Program-made: the position numbers and the translations under genes
The notes under the pieces: generated by a model
The model's input: the letters and a program-made list of their open reading frames with translations, nothing else
What the model was told of the DNA's origin: nothing
Databases searched by the model: none
Shown: one piece after another, positions 34,060 through 45,487 of the stretch
Layout of the letters: every line of letters starts with the position of its first letter
Position numbering within the stretch: position 1 is the stretch's first letter
Origin: Heloderma charlesbogerti
Lineage: Eukaryota > Chordata > Lepidosauria > Squamata > Helodermatidae
Direction of reading: 5' to 3'
Assembly: GCA_026122225.1 (NCBI GenBank)
Contig: JANEZZ010001902.1
Span: 1,736,001-1,800,000 of the forward strand
DNA: 64,000 bases

Positions 34060-34560
34060 GATAGCCTAGCTACAGTTATCCACACTCTGTTTAGATTACT
34101 GCAGTGCATTACACATGCATCTTCCTTTGAAAACGGATCAGATACTTCAGCTGGTCCAAAATAGCATAGCGAGACTGTTAACAGGGACTGGCCTATACGA
34201 TTCTGTTACACCAGTACTTTGTGATCTGCATTGGTTTCCAACATTTCCATGCCCAATTCAAAGTGCTGGTATTAACCTTCAGTGCCCTAAATGGCTTGGG
34301 GACAGGCTACCTGAAAGATTGTCTCCTCCCATATATACCTGCCAAGACCCTAACAGCATCTTCAGAGGTGAGGTGAGTGGGTACTAAGGAGAGCGTTTTT
34401 TCATTGGTGGCACCCGTTGTATAATGCCCCATGCAGAGAGGCTCACCTGGCACCTATATTGTGGTTCTTTTGGTGCTAGGTGAAGACCTTTTTATTCTTC
34501 CAGTTTTTTCAATAATTCAGTTTTTTAAAAAATGTGTTAGGTACCCAACTTTTCCCCAAC
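34060..34560 (+). mobile_element. L2-type LINE, 3' fragment
   Basis: It encodes the C-terminal tail typical of L2/CR1-type reverse transcriptases: a LQLVQNSIARLL stretch at 34150-34185, then VTPVLCDLHWFP at 34206-34240, followed in shifted frames by [24 protein letters not shown] sequence. The 3' untranslated region continues to about 34560. The 5' part, with EN and the RT core, is absent. The RT extension is not catalytic by itself. Confidence 0.75.
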
Positions 34561-34709
34561 TTTAATCAAATCATCTCTCTGCTGTAGCCTTTTAAAAACA
34601 GTACCTAAGGGGACTGTTGTAAAAGATAAGGACTGGTCACCCCTGTAATTCAAGCCAGGCCACCTCTGGACCCCTCTGTAATTTCAACACTGCTGCCAGT
34701 CCCCCTTCT

Positions 34710-36375
34710 CTAAGAAAACAAACCGTGGGGGACTGGGGGTAAACAGAAGTTGTTGTTGTTCAGTCGTGTCCAACTCTTCGTGACCCCATGGACCATAGCA
34801 CGCCAGGCCTTCCTGTCCTCCGCTCTCTCCCGGAGTGTGCTCAAGTTCATATTCATTGCATCGGTGATGCTATCTAGCCATCTCATCCTCCGTCGTCCCC
34901 TTCTCCTTTTGCCTTCAGTCTTTCCCAGCATCAGGGTCTTTTCCAGAGAGTTCTCTCTTCGCATTAGGTGGCCAAAATATTTCAGCTTCAGCTTCAGTGT
35001 CTGTCCTTCCAATGAGCACTCAGGGTTGATTTCCTTTAGGATTGACTGATTTGACCTTCTTGCAGTCCAGGGGACTCGTAAGAGTCTTCTCCAGCACCAC
35101 AGTTCGAAAGCAACAATTCTTCGGCACTCAGCCTTCCTTATTGTCCAGCTCTCACAGCCATACATTACTACTGGGAAAACCATAGCTTTGATTAGATGGA
35201 CCTTTGTCGGCAAGGTGATGTCTCTGCTTCTTACTATGCTGTCTAGGTTTGCCATAGCTTTCCTCCCAAGGAGCAAGCGTCTTTTAATTTCATGGCTACA
35301 GTCACCGTCTGCCGTGATCTTGGAGCCCAAGAAAGTAAAATCTGTCACTGCTTCCATTTCTTCCCCTTCTATATGCCAGGAAGTGATGGGGCCAGATGAC
35401 ATGATCTTAGTTTTTTTAATGTTGAGTTTCAAACCAGCTTTTGCACTCTCCTCTTTCACCTTCAACAAGAGGCTCTTTAGATCCTCTTCGCTTTCTGCCA
35501 TTAGGGTGGTATTGTCTGCATATTGGAGGTTGTTGATAATTCTCCTGGCAATCTTAATTCCGACCTGTGATTCATCCAACCCGGCGTTTCTCATGATGTA
35601 CTCTGCATATAAGTTAAATAAGCAGGGCGACAATATGCAGCCTTGTCGTACTCCTTTCCCAATTTTGAACCACTCGGTTGTTCCATGTCTGGTTCTTACT
35701 GTTGCTTCTTGACCCTCATACAGGTTTCTCAGGAGACAGCTAAGGTGGTCTGGTACTCCCATCACTTTAAGAATTTGCCACAGTTTGTTGTGATCCGCAC
35801 AATCAAAGGCTTTAGTGTAGTCAATGAAGCAGAAACAGACGTTTTTCTGGAATTCTCTTGCTTTCTCCATGATCCAGCAAACGTTGGTGATTTGATCTCT
35901 AGTTCCTCTGCCTCTTCGAAACCCAGCTTGCACTTCCAGTAGTTCTCCGTTCACATACTGCTGAAGCCTAGCTTGTAGGATTTTGAGCATCACCTTGCTG
36001 GCATGTGAAATGAGCGCAATTGTGCGGTAGTTTGAACACTCTTTGGCATTGCCCTTCTTTGGAATTGGAATGTAAACTGACCTTTTCCAGTCTTGTGGCC
36101 ATTGTTGAGTGTTCCAAATTTGTTGGCATATTGAATGCAGCACTTTAACAGCATCATCTTTTAGGATTTTAAATAGCTCAGCTGGAATACTGTCATCTCT
36201 GCTAGCGTTGTTGTTAGTAATGCTTCCTAAGGCCCACTTGACTTCACTCTCGAGGATGTCCGGCTCAAGTTCAGTGGCCACACCATCATGGCTATCAGGG
36301 ACATTCAGATCTTTCCTGTATAGTTCTTCTGTGTATTCTTGCCACCTCTTCTTAATCTCATCTGCTTCTGTTAGG
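34710..36375 (-). pseudogene. BovB reverse transcriptase, uninterrupted 556-codon frame, catalytic site altered
   Basis: Open from LTEADEIKKRWQEY at the 5' truncation to the natural C-terminus HGVTKSWTRLNN, then running a few codons into the flank. RT motifs in order: NNNASRDDSIPAEL, GNAKECSNYRTIALISH, ELLEVQAGFRRGRGTRDQ, CFIDYTKAFDCADH, KGVRQGCILSPCLFNLY. The YADD box reads YADN (gac aat near 35514), which removes one of the aspartates that bind the catalytic metal. The change is a CpG-type transition on one strand. There is no endonuclease domain and no start region, so it is a relic despite its open frame. Confidence 0.88.
34750..36375 (-). mobile_element. BovB LINE, 5'-truncated (1.6 kb)
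   Basis: The 3' end, the complement of the simple tail (ttgttgttgttcagtcg), is at 34750. Truncation falls at ttaggt near 36375, inside the linker between endonuclease and RT. The few frame lesions suggest a relatively young insertion. It lies just downstream of an L2 fragment and has no obvious target duplication. Confidence 0.92.
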
Positions 36376-36379
36376 TTCA

Positions 36380-37760
36380 AGAGTGTAATTTGCAGTCAGA
36401 TATTTTGGAGCTTGCAAACCCTATAATCTCGGGCTACAAACCCTAGGAGCATGGTACAAGCCCCAATTTGAGCTGGGGCCAAGCTTGAAGGAGACTGTGC
36501 CCACTTTGAATTGGGACTTCTCCAATTGGAGCAGGAATGCTCAGAATTTCAAGCACCCCCACTCTCAGGGGTATGTGTGTCATAAATTCCAGGTTTCTAG
36601 CTAGAATGGCAGTTACTTCTGGATACATTTGAAGTCCCCCATTTTGAGGATAACACACACAAACATCCATTTTCCCCAGATATTTGCATCTGTTCACATT
36701 TCAGCATTTTACCTGGTGAAGAATTACTCTAAATAATTGATACCCCCTCCCCTTGGAGACATATATAATAGACAGTCACACCCTGTGTACATATAACTTC
36801 TTACAGAAGTCTGTTAAGCCTTGTGCTGGTCTTCAGTTATATGATTTACTTTGACATCTTCATGGATAAACAGTGCTTTGTAAATCTGTGATCACTGTCA
36901 CAGACTTGTTTGTTCTGGCCTGGGGACCTCATCTAAGAAGATAAAAGGTTTTCATCAAGAGCTGACAGGCAAGCTATTTGCTCAGTGACAAAAGCCAGCT
37001 GAACTAAAAAAATATGTTCAAAGAAAATATGAAAAATATATTTTAAAAGCTTCAGAATAAACCAGCCTAAAGTTGACTATGCATTCTCAGTGTTCTTGAC
37101 AATATGTTACTTAGTAGTTTGTATTCCTGAATTCTAGCTTGGAAAACTGTGGGCCTGTTTCAAGTGCTGCTTTCCCATGTGTGTCTCCAGATCTTGAAAG
37201 TTTCCACTGCAACCCTCCTAGTATTCCTAGAAAGAAGTGTTTGAACTGGGCTGTATGAAGAGTCTATGCTGCAATTCCCCGACCTCATTACAGACACACA
37301 GGATAGGATACATGTAAGCCAAATTACCATTGTTAATACATTGACTTTATTTGGAGTGAAGTAGCATCTGAATTACATATACAGGTATTATAATATATTT
37401 CAGTTATTTAATGAGATTTTACCCCACCTGTTCTCCTTCTCCCAAAGGTATCTTACTGCACATACACACAATTTTAGCATAAACAGCTCTGCCTGGACAT
37501 AATGACAAATGCTTTTCTCTGTGTTTTAGCAGCATGTCGGATATGTACAAGACACCCTGATGTGCAAAAATCAATAGAAACTGGAAGAAAAAATCAAAAT
37601 ACTTTGAAAAAACAGAAAATTTGCAGAAATATAGCCTAGAGTAAAAGTACAAGGCAGAAAGCGTGAAGTAAAGACCATTTTTGTTCATGCCAGCGTTTAC
37701 TGGGATCTCTGAAAGCATAATAATCTGCTGTTAGTAAATTTCCCCTGCTTCTGTCACCAC
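36380..37760. other. Unassigned sequence
   Basis: No gene or repeat is recognised, apart from a possible antisense LINE tail near 37410-37440. Confidence 0.35.
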
Positions 37761-37784
37761 CACTAACAGCAGAACCATATGTCT

Positions 37785-37855
37785 TCTCAGAAATCAGTCC
37801 CACTGAGTTCAATGCTGCTTACTCCCAGGTAAGTCAGTATAGGATTGTAGCCTAA
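37785..37855. mobile_element. Short MITE (agtcccactgagttcaatg type)
   Basis: cagtcccactgagttcaatg, ttactcccaggtaagtcagt and ataggattgtag match motifs at 49770-49830 and 12655-12820. It is one of several copies of a very short palindromic family here. Confidence 0.6.
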
Positions 37856-37869
37856 ATGTACTTTTGTGC

Positions 37870-38590
37870 TCTTGTCCACTTTGCTAGGTCAAACGTTTTT
37901 CACAGAAGAATTTTACTTGGTAAGGAATGAAGATTCAGGTCCTTTGTGTCTTGGCTGGGTAAGTTGTATGAAAAATGAGAAGACTATAAAGTTGATTTGG
38001 AACCTATGTACATATGCTTTTGGTATCCTCATTCTTTGCTGCTTGTCTTCATTCCACCCCATTGAATTATTGATTCCCTGTTTCATTTTTCCTGCTCTAT
38101 TATCATATATTTTCTCCTTTCTTGCGTGAAAGAGAGATTTCTGTGTGTACCTTCTTTCTTTTTGCTAAAGTACCTGTAGTAAGTGTACTTTAACCCATTG
38201 GCTTTTTCGGAAATATGCTTTCCCCCCATCTTCTTTAATCATTTCTAAATGTACGTATGTATGTATGGTGATGATTTTTCATGTATGAAAGTCCCATCAC
38301 GGATCAAAGACTAGAGGCAGAGATTTCCTACCATCTCAGATACAATACCTTTCAATAAAGGCTGTTCAGCTGAGAGTCATGAAAGTCTGGTTCACATGCT
38401 GGTTAATCTGGTAATTCAATAGATATGGCGGGACACCTGCTACTATGCATAGAAAATGCCATGTGAATCAGGCACATGAGCATGCATTCTGTACATACAA
38501 TAGCCCCAATTCCTGTAATCCTTTCACCAAAAATAATGGGGAAATGATGAATGGGAGCACCATTAATGCAACTAACTGGAAAGAGGATGG
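37870..38590. other. Unassigned sequence
   Basis: No feature recognised. Confidence 0.35.
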
Positions 38591-38592
38591 GC

Positions 38593-38600
38593 ATATTATG
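38593..38600. repeat. 8-bp target duplication, left
   Basis: atattatg, repeated exactly at 39251-39258. Confidence 0.92.
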
Positions 38601-39250
38601 TAGGGGTGTATGAAACCCTACTTACCTGGTTCTGCCGGGTTCCGCTGGGGGGGAGGCACTCTGTGCCTCCCCCCAGAATCCTGGCTGGCCAACTCTGCTC
38701 CGCGGCCAAGCTGCGGAGCTGCCGGCTGGCTCCGGCCGCCCGCAGCCGGACATCCTGCAGGGACGCAGCCCTGCAGAGACACAAATGGCGACTGTCGTAG
38801 CTGCCATCATTTGCGTCCCTTGCTTTCACCGTGATAGGCTACGTAAAAATTTACATAGCCTATCATGGCAGGGGGAAAACCCCAGCGTACGCAAATGGCG
38901 GTAGCCGCCGCCATTTGCGTACGCTGGGGTTCCCCCCCCCGCCATGATAGGCTAAGTAAATACTTACGTAGCCTATCACGGCCTCCACAGGGACGCAAAT
39001 GGCGTTCCTGCGTTAGCCGTGATAGGCTATGTAAGTATTTACGTAGCCTATCATGGCTGAAGAGGAGCAAGTGAATGGTGGCTGCAGGATGGCTGCCATT
39101 CGCACAGCAGCGCGGACGGGAGCAGGTAAGTGCTCCATTTTGCGCGCCTTTCGTGGGTTGGGGGCTTAGTTCCGCGATGGTTTTCGGGGGGCCGAATGCA
39201 CTGGCATTCGGCCTCACCGAGATCCGTTGTGGAATTCTCTGACATCCCTA
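38601..39250 (+). mobile_element. Hairpin-array element, copy 4 (hAT-like, 650 bp)
   Basis: It runs from TAGGGGTGTATGAAAC to TTCTCTGACATCCCTA with a perfect 8-bp duplication. In order it has a GC-rich left domain with the ggaggcactctgtgcctcc hairpin (38651-38669); an acaaatggcg...catttgcgt pair; gtgataggctacgtaaa...tacatagcctatcatgg (38831-38868); a 60-bp palindrome ccccagcgtacgcaaatggc...gcgtacgctgggg (38880-38929); two more gataggcta hairpins (38944-38980, 39018-39056); an attcgcac-type segment; and the right domain with gccgaatgcactggcattcggc (39191-39212). No protein is encoded. Confidence 0.9.
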
Positions 39251-39258
39251 ATATTATG
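39251..39258. repeat. 8-bp target duplication, right
   Basis: atattatg, identical to 38593-38600. Confidence 0.92.
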
Positions 39259-39785
39259 ACACCTCACCCTGTGGTCTGTTGCTGATATTACCAGGCCGTT
39301 GCCACCACTTGAGGAATTTTCTTCTGCACCCTGTGAAAGCTGTCAGCTTTAACCACATCCAAATTGACTTCATCTGGATATGTAAGAATGTGTTTAATTT
39401 CCCCTTTAAATAATATTAACAACATTTATCACTCTTACAAAGTCAAGCAATAATCAAACCAAGACAGACTTCACCTTCCCCCCCCCTCAAACCCCAGCTT
39501 CCAACTGTCCTAACTGCCACTCCCTGCAACTGTCAACTGCCTACAGAACCCCACTCTCCAATCCCATCTCAGGAAAGAAGCTCAATCATGGTGAAGTTCT
39601 GTCATTGTCACAGCCAATCAAAACATCTATTTGCCTCCCTTCCTCCTTCATAATAATCAACATAACACTTTATATATCTCCAAGTACATAGATATAGACA
39701 TAATTATAAATATAAATTGTTAAATGTGTGCTTTATTAAACCCAAACTTCAATAAAACCCAGCAATCCTGTCTTTCAGCATTTTT
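39259..39785. other. Unassigned sequence
   Basis: AT-rich, with no recognised feature. Confidence 0.35.
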
Positions 39786-39786
39786 G

Positions 39787-39830
39787 ATTATAGTGGTTAG
39801 AATGTTGGACTAGAGCTGGGGAGACCTGGG
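39787..39830 (+). mobile_element. tRNA-derived SINE, left part (split)
   Basis: tagtggttagaatgttggac followed by tagagctggggagacctgg contains an A-box-like tagtggttagaatgttgg. This is the head of a tRNA-derived SINE. The B-box-like part (gattcaaataac) and body appear only after the intervening element, at 40561. Insertion of that element therefore split the SINE. Confidence 0.65.
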
Positions 39831-40560
39831 GCCGATCTATATTGCGCCCACCATCACAATGAATTCAGTGTCCCGTCGGGTTAAATGCTCTCGCATTAAA
39901 ACATGATTATTCACACTCACCCATTTTCCCCATTGCAGTGCTTCATCGAATGTGCGAGCTCGGTTCATACTCAAGCGCTGTGCTGTTTTCCTGCTGAGCT
40001 GTGCTGTTTCCCTGCTGGAAACAGGGCCTGCTGAGGAAGCTATGCGATCAGTAGCCGGAAGAAGACATGGGGCCATCGAGAGCTGTGATTGGACAGGAGG
40101 GAAATACAAACACCACTGAATATGGACAGGTGGGGGAGGGGACTACGACCGGATATGGTAGCGAAGGCGGAAAATCAGAGCACATTAAGGGGAAAGACTT
40201 AATGGATATTAGGGTATTGAAATAATACCCTAATAATAATTAGGGTAATAATAATTTAATAATTTAATAATTATTAAATTATTAAATATTTAATAATATT
40301 AAATATTTAATATTAATAATAATAATTTAATATTAATAATAATTATTAAATTATTTAATAATAATAATTTAGGGTAATAATAATACCCTAAAAATAATAA
40401 TATTGAATCCCTAATATTAGGGATATTAGGGTATTGAAAGCGGGAGTATGGAAGTGGGAAATTCCGGTTCCAATTCGAGGCGGGTACTGCGTAGTGTGAA
40501 AGGTGGGCGGTGAAACCTCATTGGAAGCGAAAAAAGGTGGTAAGTGTAGATCCAGCCCTA
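39831..40560. mobile_element. Foldback-type DNA element with gatctacacttac terminus, copy B (expanded)
   Basis: The ends are mutually inverted: ggggccgatctatattgcg at the left and gtaagtgtagatccagcccta at the right. The interior matches 31303-31640 in reverse orientation, interrupted at 40220-40430 by AT-rich repeats. No protein is encoded. It sits inside a tRNA-SINE. An exact target duplication is unclear. Confidence 0.75.
40205..40437. repeat. AT-rich expansion (aataat/attaaat)
   Basis: A tract of permuted taataat, attaaat and aatattt words, with three copies of attagggta-type sequence inside. It is bounded on both sides by ggatattagggtattgaa (40204-40221 and 40421-40438). Copy A of the host element has that 18-mer only once, with one mismatch and in reverse orientation, and no expansion. 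Confidence 0.85.
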
Positions 40561-40655
40561 GATTCAAATAACTGTTCAGCTATGAAGCTCGCTGGGTATC
40601 CTTCTGTCAATAATTTTCTCACAATCTAACTTACCTCCAGTGCTGATGTAAGGAA
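40561..40655 (+). mobile_element. tRNA-derived SINE, right part (split)
   Basis: gattcaaataactgttcagc, atgaagctcgctgggta and tcacaatctaacttacctcc continue the SINE begun at 39787. The typical body of this SINE type reads with the same order of motifs. Confidence 0.65.
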
Positions 40656-40659
40656 TAAA

Positions 40660-41180
40660 GGGGGGCTGGGGTTGGAGAGGATAATGTATGTAATAAATAT
40701 AGTAATTCGTACACCCTTACATGCAGAACCGCCAATTTCTGTGATCCTTCTACTGCAAGACATGGATCAAATTCTGTATTTGTTTCAAAATCTTGTTTGT
40801 GTCATACATGATTCTTATGGTTGTCATAGTGATCAATTCTCATCAAAGCTGACAGGTTGCAGCAGAACCTACTCTCCTTTTCTGTCACTCGCCTGGATTA
40901 AGTATAAATCATTATGGGCATGCCTTCAAGCTGCCTGATTAATAAATGTGCCAATATATATCACTTTCTTGATCTCATCAGAACATATATACATATTTGA
41001 CCCTCTATATCAAGAAGCCTGATATAGAAAGGAGTAGCATATGTGTGTCGGCATTGGTCATAGTATTGTAACAGCTATTAAGTGACCATTCTTTTTGTAT
41101 TTGATTGCTTGCTGATGGCCAGTTGATATTTCTAAAATGGCTCATAAGGTCAGGGGCTAAAAGGCACTTCTGGCAGTTAG
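40660..41180. other. Unassigned sequence
   Basis: No feature recognised. Confidence 0.35.
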
Positions 41181-41186
41181 AATGGC

Positions 41187-41209
41187 CGTGTGTGTGTGTG
41201 TGTGTGTGG
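41187..41209. repeat. (GT)n microsatellite
   Basis: About ten GT dinucleotides. Confidence 0.95.
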
Positions 41210-41258
41210 TGTGAAGTTGAAATATAGTGAGCATGTAGTTTTTGGAGCTGGCTTGCAA

Positions 41259-41283
41259 AGTGAGTGAGTGAGTGAGTGAGTGA
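41259..41283. repeat. (GTGA)n microsatellite
   Basis: About six tetramers, next to an ATTT run at the LINE tail. Confidence 0.95.
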
Positions 41284-41284
41284 T

Positions 41285-42965
41285 GTATTTATTTATTTAT
41301 TTATTAAACACCTCATAAAACTAGATCTCTGGGTGTTGTACAACACTTAAAAACATGATAAAATAATAGAAATCACAACTAATGAAACTGAACACAGCAT
41401 AAAAACCCAATAAGCACATACTGACACAGCACAATAAAGTACAATGCAAAATACAAAGCTGAAACAAAGCATTAGGAACTAAAGCCTCCCCCAGCACACA
41501 CACACGCACCCCCCCCCCAATGCAATAGATCTTAAATTGTTTAAAATGCCTGGGAGAATTTAAAAAAATCTTGGAAAGGTAACAGAAAGATGATGTATGC
41601 ATCAAGTGGGCTTCCCTAGGGAAAGTGTTCCAAAGCCAGGGGGACACCACTGACAAAGCCCTGTCTCCCATAGCCATCCACTGAACCTTGGACTGAGGGG
41701 ACACCCAAAGGGCATCCACAGATTATCTTAAGGCACAGGTAGGTACATGCAAGTGGAGGCATTCCATCATGTCCCAAGGTCCCAAGCCATGTAGATTCTT
41801 ATAGATAAATACCAGCACTTTGAATTGGGCCCAGAAATTAACTGGAAGTAAGTGAAGGTGAGAAAGGACTATGCAATATGATCATAATGCCAGGTGCCCA
41901 TTAAAAATCTTGCAGCCATGATGTGGGAGTAGGCTCCCCGGGATTGCTATTGGGACCTGATGCAACTTTAATGATTAGCACTGATTAGTTGTCTGTTGTT
42001 CCTTGCTTCACCTTCAGAGATTGCACATCTAGAAAGGACCAGAGCCACTGTAACATCATGCCTCCAAGTTCCATCCCAGGGAATCGGTCCAGAAGGATAC
42101 TACGGTTGATAGAATTGAAAGCTGCTGAAAGGTCTAGCAAAACCAACAGGGATGCATTCTCCTTTCCAGTTCCTGGCATACATTGTCTACTAGTGGAACC
42201 AAGGCTAAAAACCAGGCCTAAAAGCCAGATTGAAATAAATCTAGCTAATCAGAGCATATAGAGCTGAGAGACCACCATGGAGCTGAGAGGCAACCGTGTG
42301 CTTGAGCACCTTGCCCAGCAAAGGAATATTAGAGATTGGTGGGAAATTCGCCCATACAACAGGATTCAGTGAGGATTTCTTCAATGAAGGATTCACCATT
42401 ACTTCTTTCAAACTTGTTGGGACCTGATTTTTCCTTCCCACAAGGAGGCATTTACCACTCCCACTACCCATTTGATCACTCTTATTAGCTAGGATGGGCA
42501 AGGGCCAAGTGCACATGTAGTTGTTCTCACCTGTCCAAGAACCTTGTCTGCATCCTCAGGCTGCAGAAACTTAGAAAATATCCAGGACATCTGAACAAGC
42601 AGGTGTCAAGGATACTGCTCTGCTGGAACCACTCCAACTGCAGTGTCTAAGTCAGAATGGATACAAGCAACTTTATCTGCAAAGCATCTAACAAATTGGT
42701 TGGAGAAGGCCACTGAGCATCCTCCTGTCCACCCTGAGGGCTAAGTAGTAAAAGCCCTCTGAATACTCAGAACAATTCCACCGGATGACTCTGAGTGGAT
42801 GCAGTGGTGATGTACGATTTCTTCGCCATCACCATAACTACAGATTAGGCTGTAAAATGAGCTCTAGCCTGTGTTTATTCCAAGTCTTCCACCACTGTTA
42901 CTCTAGTCATTGTTGTTTCATCACTGCCGACACCTTGGGCCACCGAGGAACTAGCTTAGCTCCAT
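41285..42965 (-). mobile_element. L2/CR1-type LINE, 3' half, degenerate
   Basis: The tail lies at the left (tttatttatttattaaacac). Reading leftward, the frame fragments give: KSSLNPVVWANFPPISNIPL with LGKVLKHTVASQL (42516-42241), corresponding to the NYRPISNLPFL-type RT motif; LLVLLDLSAAFNSINRSILL (42150-42090), the catalytic-aspartate block; and the C-terminal ALSVVSPWLWNTFPREAHL near 41640. The YADD block is not recognisable between these. Several frameshifts and stops are present. Upstream, 42520-42960 is still LINE-like. The L2 assignment rests on the motif wording of this jockey-superfamily clade. Confidence 0.75.
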
Positions 42966-42969
42966 GAGC

Positions 42970-44815
42970 AGGGAGAGGCATTATCGCTGCTTGTATGTGA
43001 AACAGGCATTTAAGCATTTAGATAGCCTAAAACATTAAAACAAATGTAGATGACAAGCACATGAATACTCGATTAATTAATTATGTCGATCAGTGAATTA
43101 ATAACGTGAAATCTATGTGCAGCTGTTCTTAGTGAAGCTGGTCTCAAACATCTTGGCCAAAATCCAGTTAAATTTACTTGTGACTAAGCCCCACTGAAAA
43201 GAATATGTTCGTTGTTATAATGAAAGTATTTCATTGAGATTTAATGGCATTTTATGATTAACTTTACTTGGATTGAGACTCTAGTATTATTTTATTCTTT
43301 CTTAATAATGAAAACTTCTACTCATGTTGGACAGACTGGCTGGCAGTCTTTGTAACCTTGAGTGCCATGTCTTGGTATAAATTAATTAATTAAACAAATA
43401 AATACCAAACATTTGGATTTCATGATGCAGAGAAGATGTTAATCTAACAAAACATTAGCTTTTGAAAGGAGATACCATATACTGTATGCTTCCGGGCCAA
43501 CATAAGAACGACTTGATTTGCACAGTTTAATGGTTTCTGCTGGGAATACTTCACAGTAGACATACATTTTCCCTGCAGGATTTTATCAATGTTTAGTCTT
43601 TTTATTTTTCCCCTGGCTTGTTGCTTATTTCCTCACATGCAGCATGTCAGTTCAATCCTTCTTCAGAATAAAGACTAACCATCCTTTCAGAAGGGGAAAA
43701 AACCCACTTGGAGAGAGGGAAGGAAATGTTTGTAATCATTATAGGACAAGAATGAAACTAGAATGAAACATGAAATGCAAGGGGAAATACAAAGAATTTC
43801 CATCCTGGTGGCAGATGCATACATAGGGTTTACCAAGTCATTTCTGCAGCACTCTGCATGCTTGCATAGAGATTCAGCAAGTTGCCTTTGCATTCCAGAA
43901 ACTCGCTTGTTAGAATTCCTTCCTATGATATCTGAAGACTGTCAGCTGCAATGAAGAATACTAAAGACCTGCAGACCTACAGAAACAGATGCCTAATGTC
44001 TTGCTTCTGAAATTCAAGTCCACTAAATCAGATTTAGTTAAACCCCAAGGCTCAGGTTACAACAGCATTTGTAAGCAGAGGAGACACAGCATTCCTGCCA
44101 TCAGTAGATAACCTCACTAATAAATTATCAGGATGGATAGGTAATTCTACAAAATGCTTTCCATTATGTGTGCTTAGATAGACTTTTTTTTTGTCTAGAC
44201 ATATCAACACTCTGACAATGATCCCATTGTTTAGAAATGTCAGTGCCATCCATTACATGCTGCACTCAGCTGTTGGATGTCATGCAGTCAGGATTCCATT
44301 CCTTTATTGGTCATGTTATCATCCCTTTCCTTTTCTCAAAAACTAAAGTGGAAGTTACATGACAGTCCAAGACAGTTGCAAGAATAGTATATGTTACATC
44401 TATGCTACGTAATCGATCACAGAGTTCAAGGAAGGGTGTAAAAGGTGTATGGAGCCAGAGACCGACAGTGGATGACAAAGAATAGAGTACAACAGTTACT
44501 TAAAGTTGAGTTGTTTGTACCAGCAGCATGCTAGGTACTACTGTACAGATGTGCCATTGCTCCCAGAGGGCTTGTAGTCCAAGGAAAATGTACCTGGAAA
44601 AAGCAGGTAGTAGATTACTTCTTTGTGTTGACACTAGGAAGCTATCCATCAGTATGGCCATCTCTGTCAGCTCATACCTGGTGAAGAGGACTGGTTTGGT
44701 CCAAAGCCCTCTGGAATGTGTGCATTGTGGAGATCACAATGAGGACATCTGATTCCTCCAAATATGTTGTTGTGGATATATGTTGTCTCACCTCAGCCAT
44801 GAATTTGGGCAAGGT
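42970..44815. other. Unassigned sequence
   Basis: No gene, SINE or LINE recognised. A few palindromic AT-rich words (gattaattaattatgtcgatc near 43072) look incidental. Confidence 0.35.
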
Positions 44816-44819
44816 TCAA

Positions 44820-45487
44820 TGTCATGCCCCCCCCATTCCCAGAGACAGATGTTGCCATGGAACCACAAATATCAGGAGACCTGGGGGAGCCTGGGCCCTC
44901 AGAGGAGATGACCATGGGGCCATCCCCACAGGAGGAGGGGAGTTCCACCTCTGAGACAGAGACTGGATAGATCACTTGGCCCCCGAGAGCATTGTTGCTT
45001 CAAGAGGCAGGCCAGTAGGGCTCGTTGGAGAAGGAGTGCTCAATTACTAAGGAGGACTCCTCAAGAGCAAAGGGTTCCTCAAGAGCAAAGCTCTCCAGGT
45101 GCGTAGGACTTTTGCCAGTGGGCCTGTAACTAACTGCAGCTGAGCTCTGGGTGGGGCTCTAGGAGCTACGGCTATATAAGCCTTCAGTTTCAGTCTTGCT
45201 ATTGTTAGAACAGTGTCTACTTCAGCTCCTGTATTCTGTTTTCCTGACCTTGCCTTGTATTTGGACATCTGTGCTACTGACTCCTGCCTGACCCTGCTTT
45301 TGGACTGTGTTTCTACTTGACTGCTTTCTTGTGTTTGGACCTTGGCTATGCCTCAGGCCTCTCTTCTGGAAATCACATATTTGACTGGTAACTCTATTCT
45401 CTTTACCTGTGCCTATTTACTGATTTGCTATTGGATTTGCCTCTTGGTTTGTCCTAATAATGAGCCAGATTCAGCCTTAGCAGGACA
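44820..45487 (+). mobile_element. Putative solo LTR of a Gypsy-like retrotransposon, copy 2
   Basis: It begins TGTCATGCCCCC and ends GCAGGACA, the same ends as 7065-7739. A TATA-like ctatataag at 45172 lies about 110 bp after a gaggactcctcaagagc-type block and would be the core promoter. tcttgctattgttag and a pyrimidine-rich stretch follow. There are no flanking gag/pol remains. A target duplication was not found, so solo status by LTR recombination is inferred. Confidence 0.6.

Noticed and set aside
34750..36375. Active BovB copy
   Set aside because: The endonuclease is missing through 5' truncation and the catalytic box is YADN.
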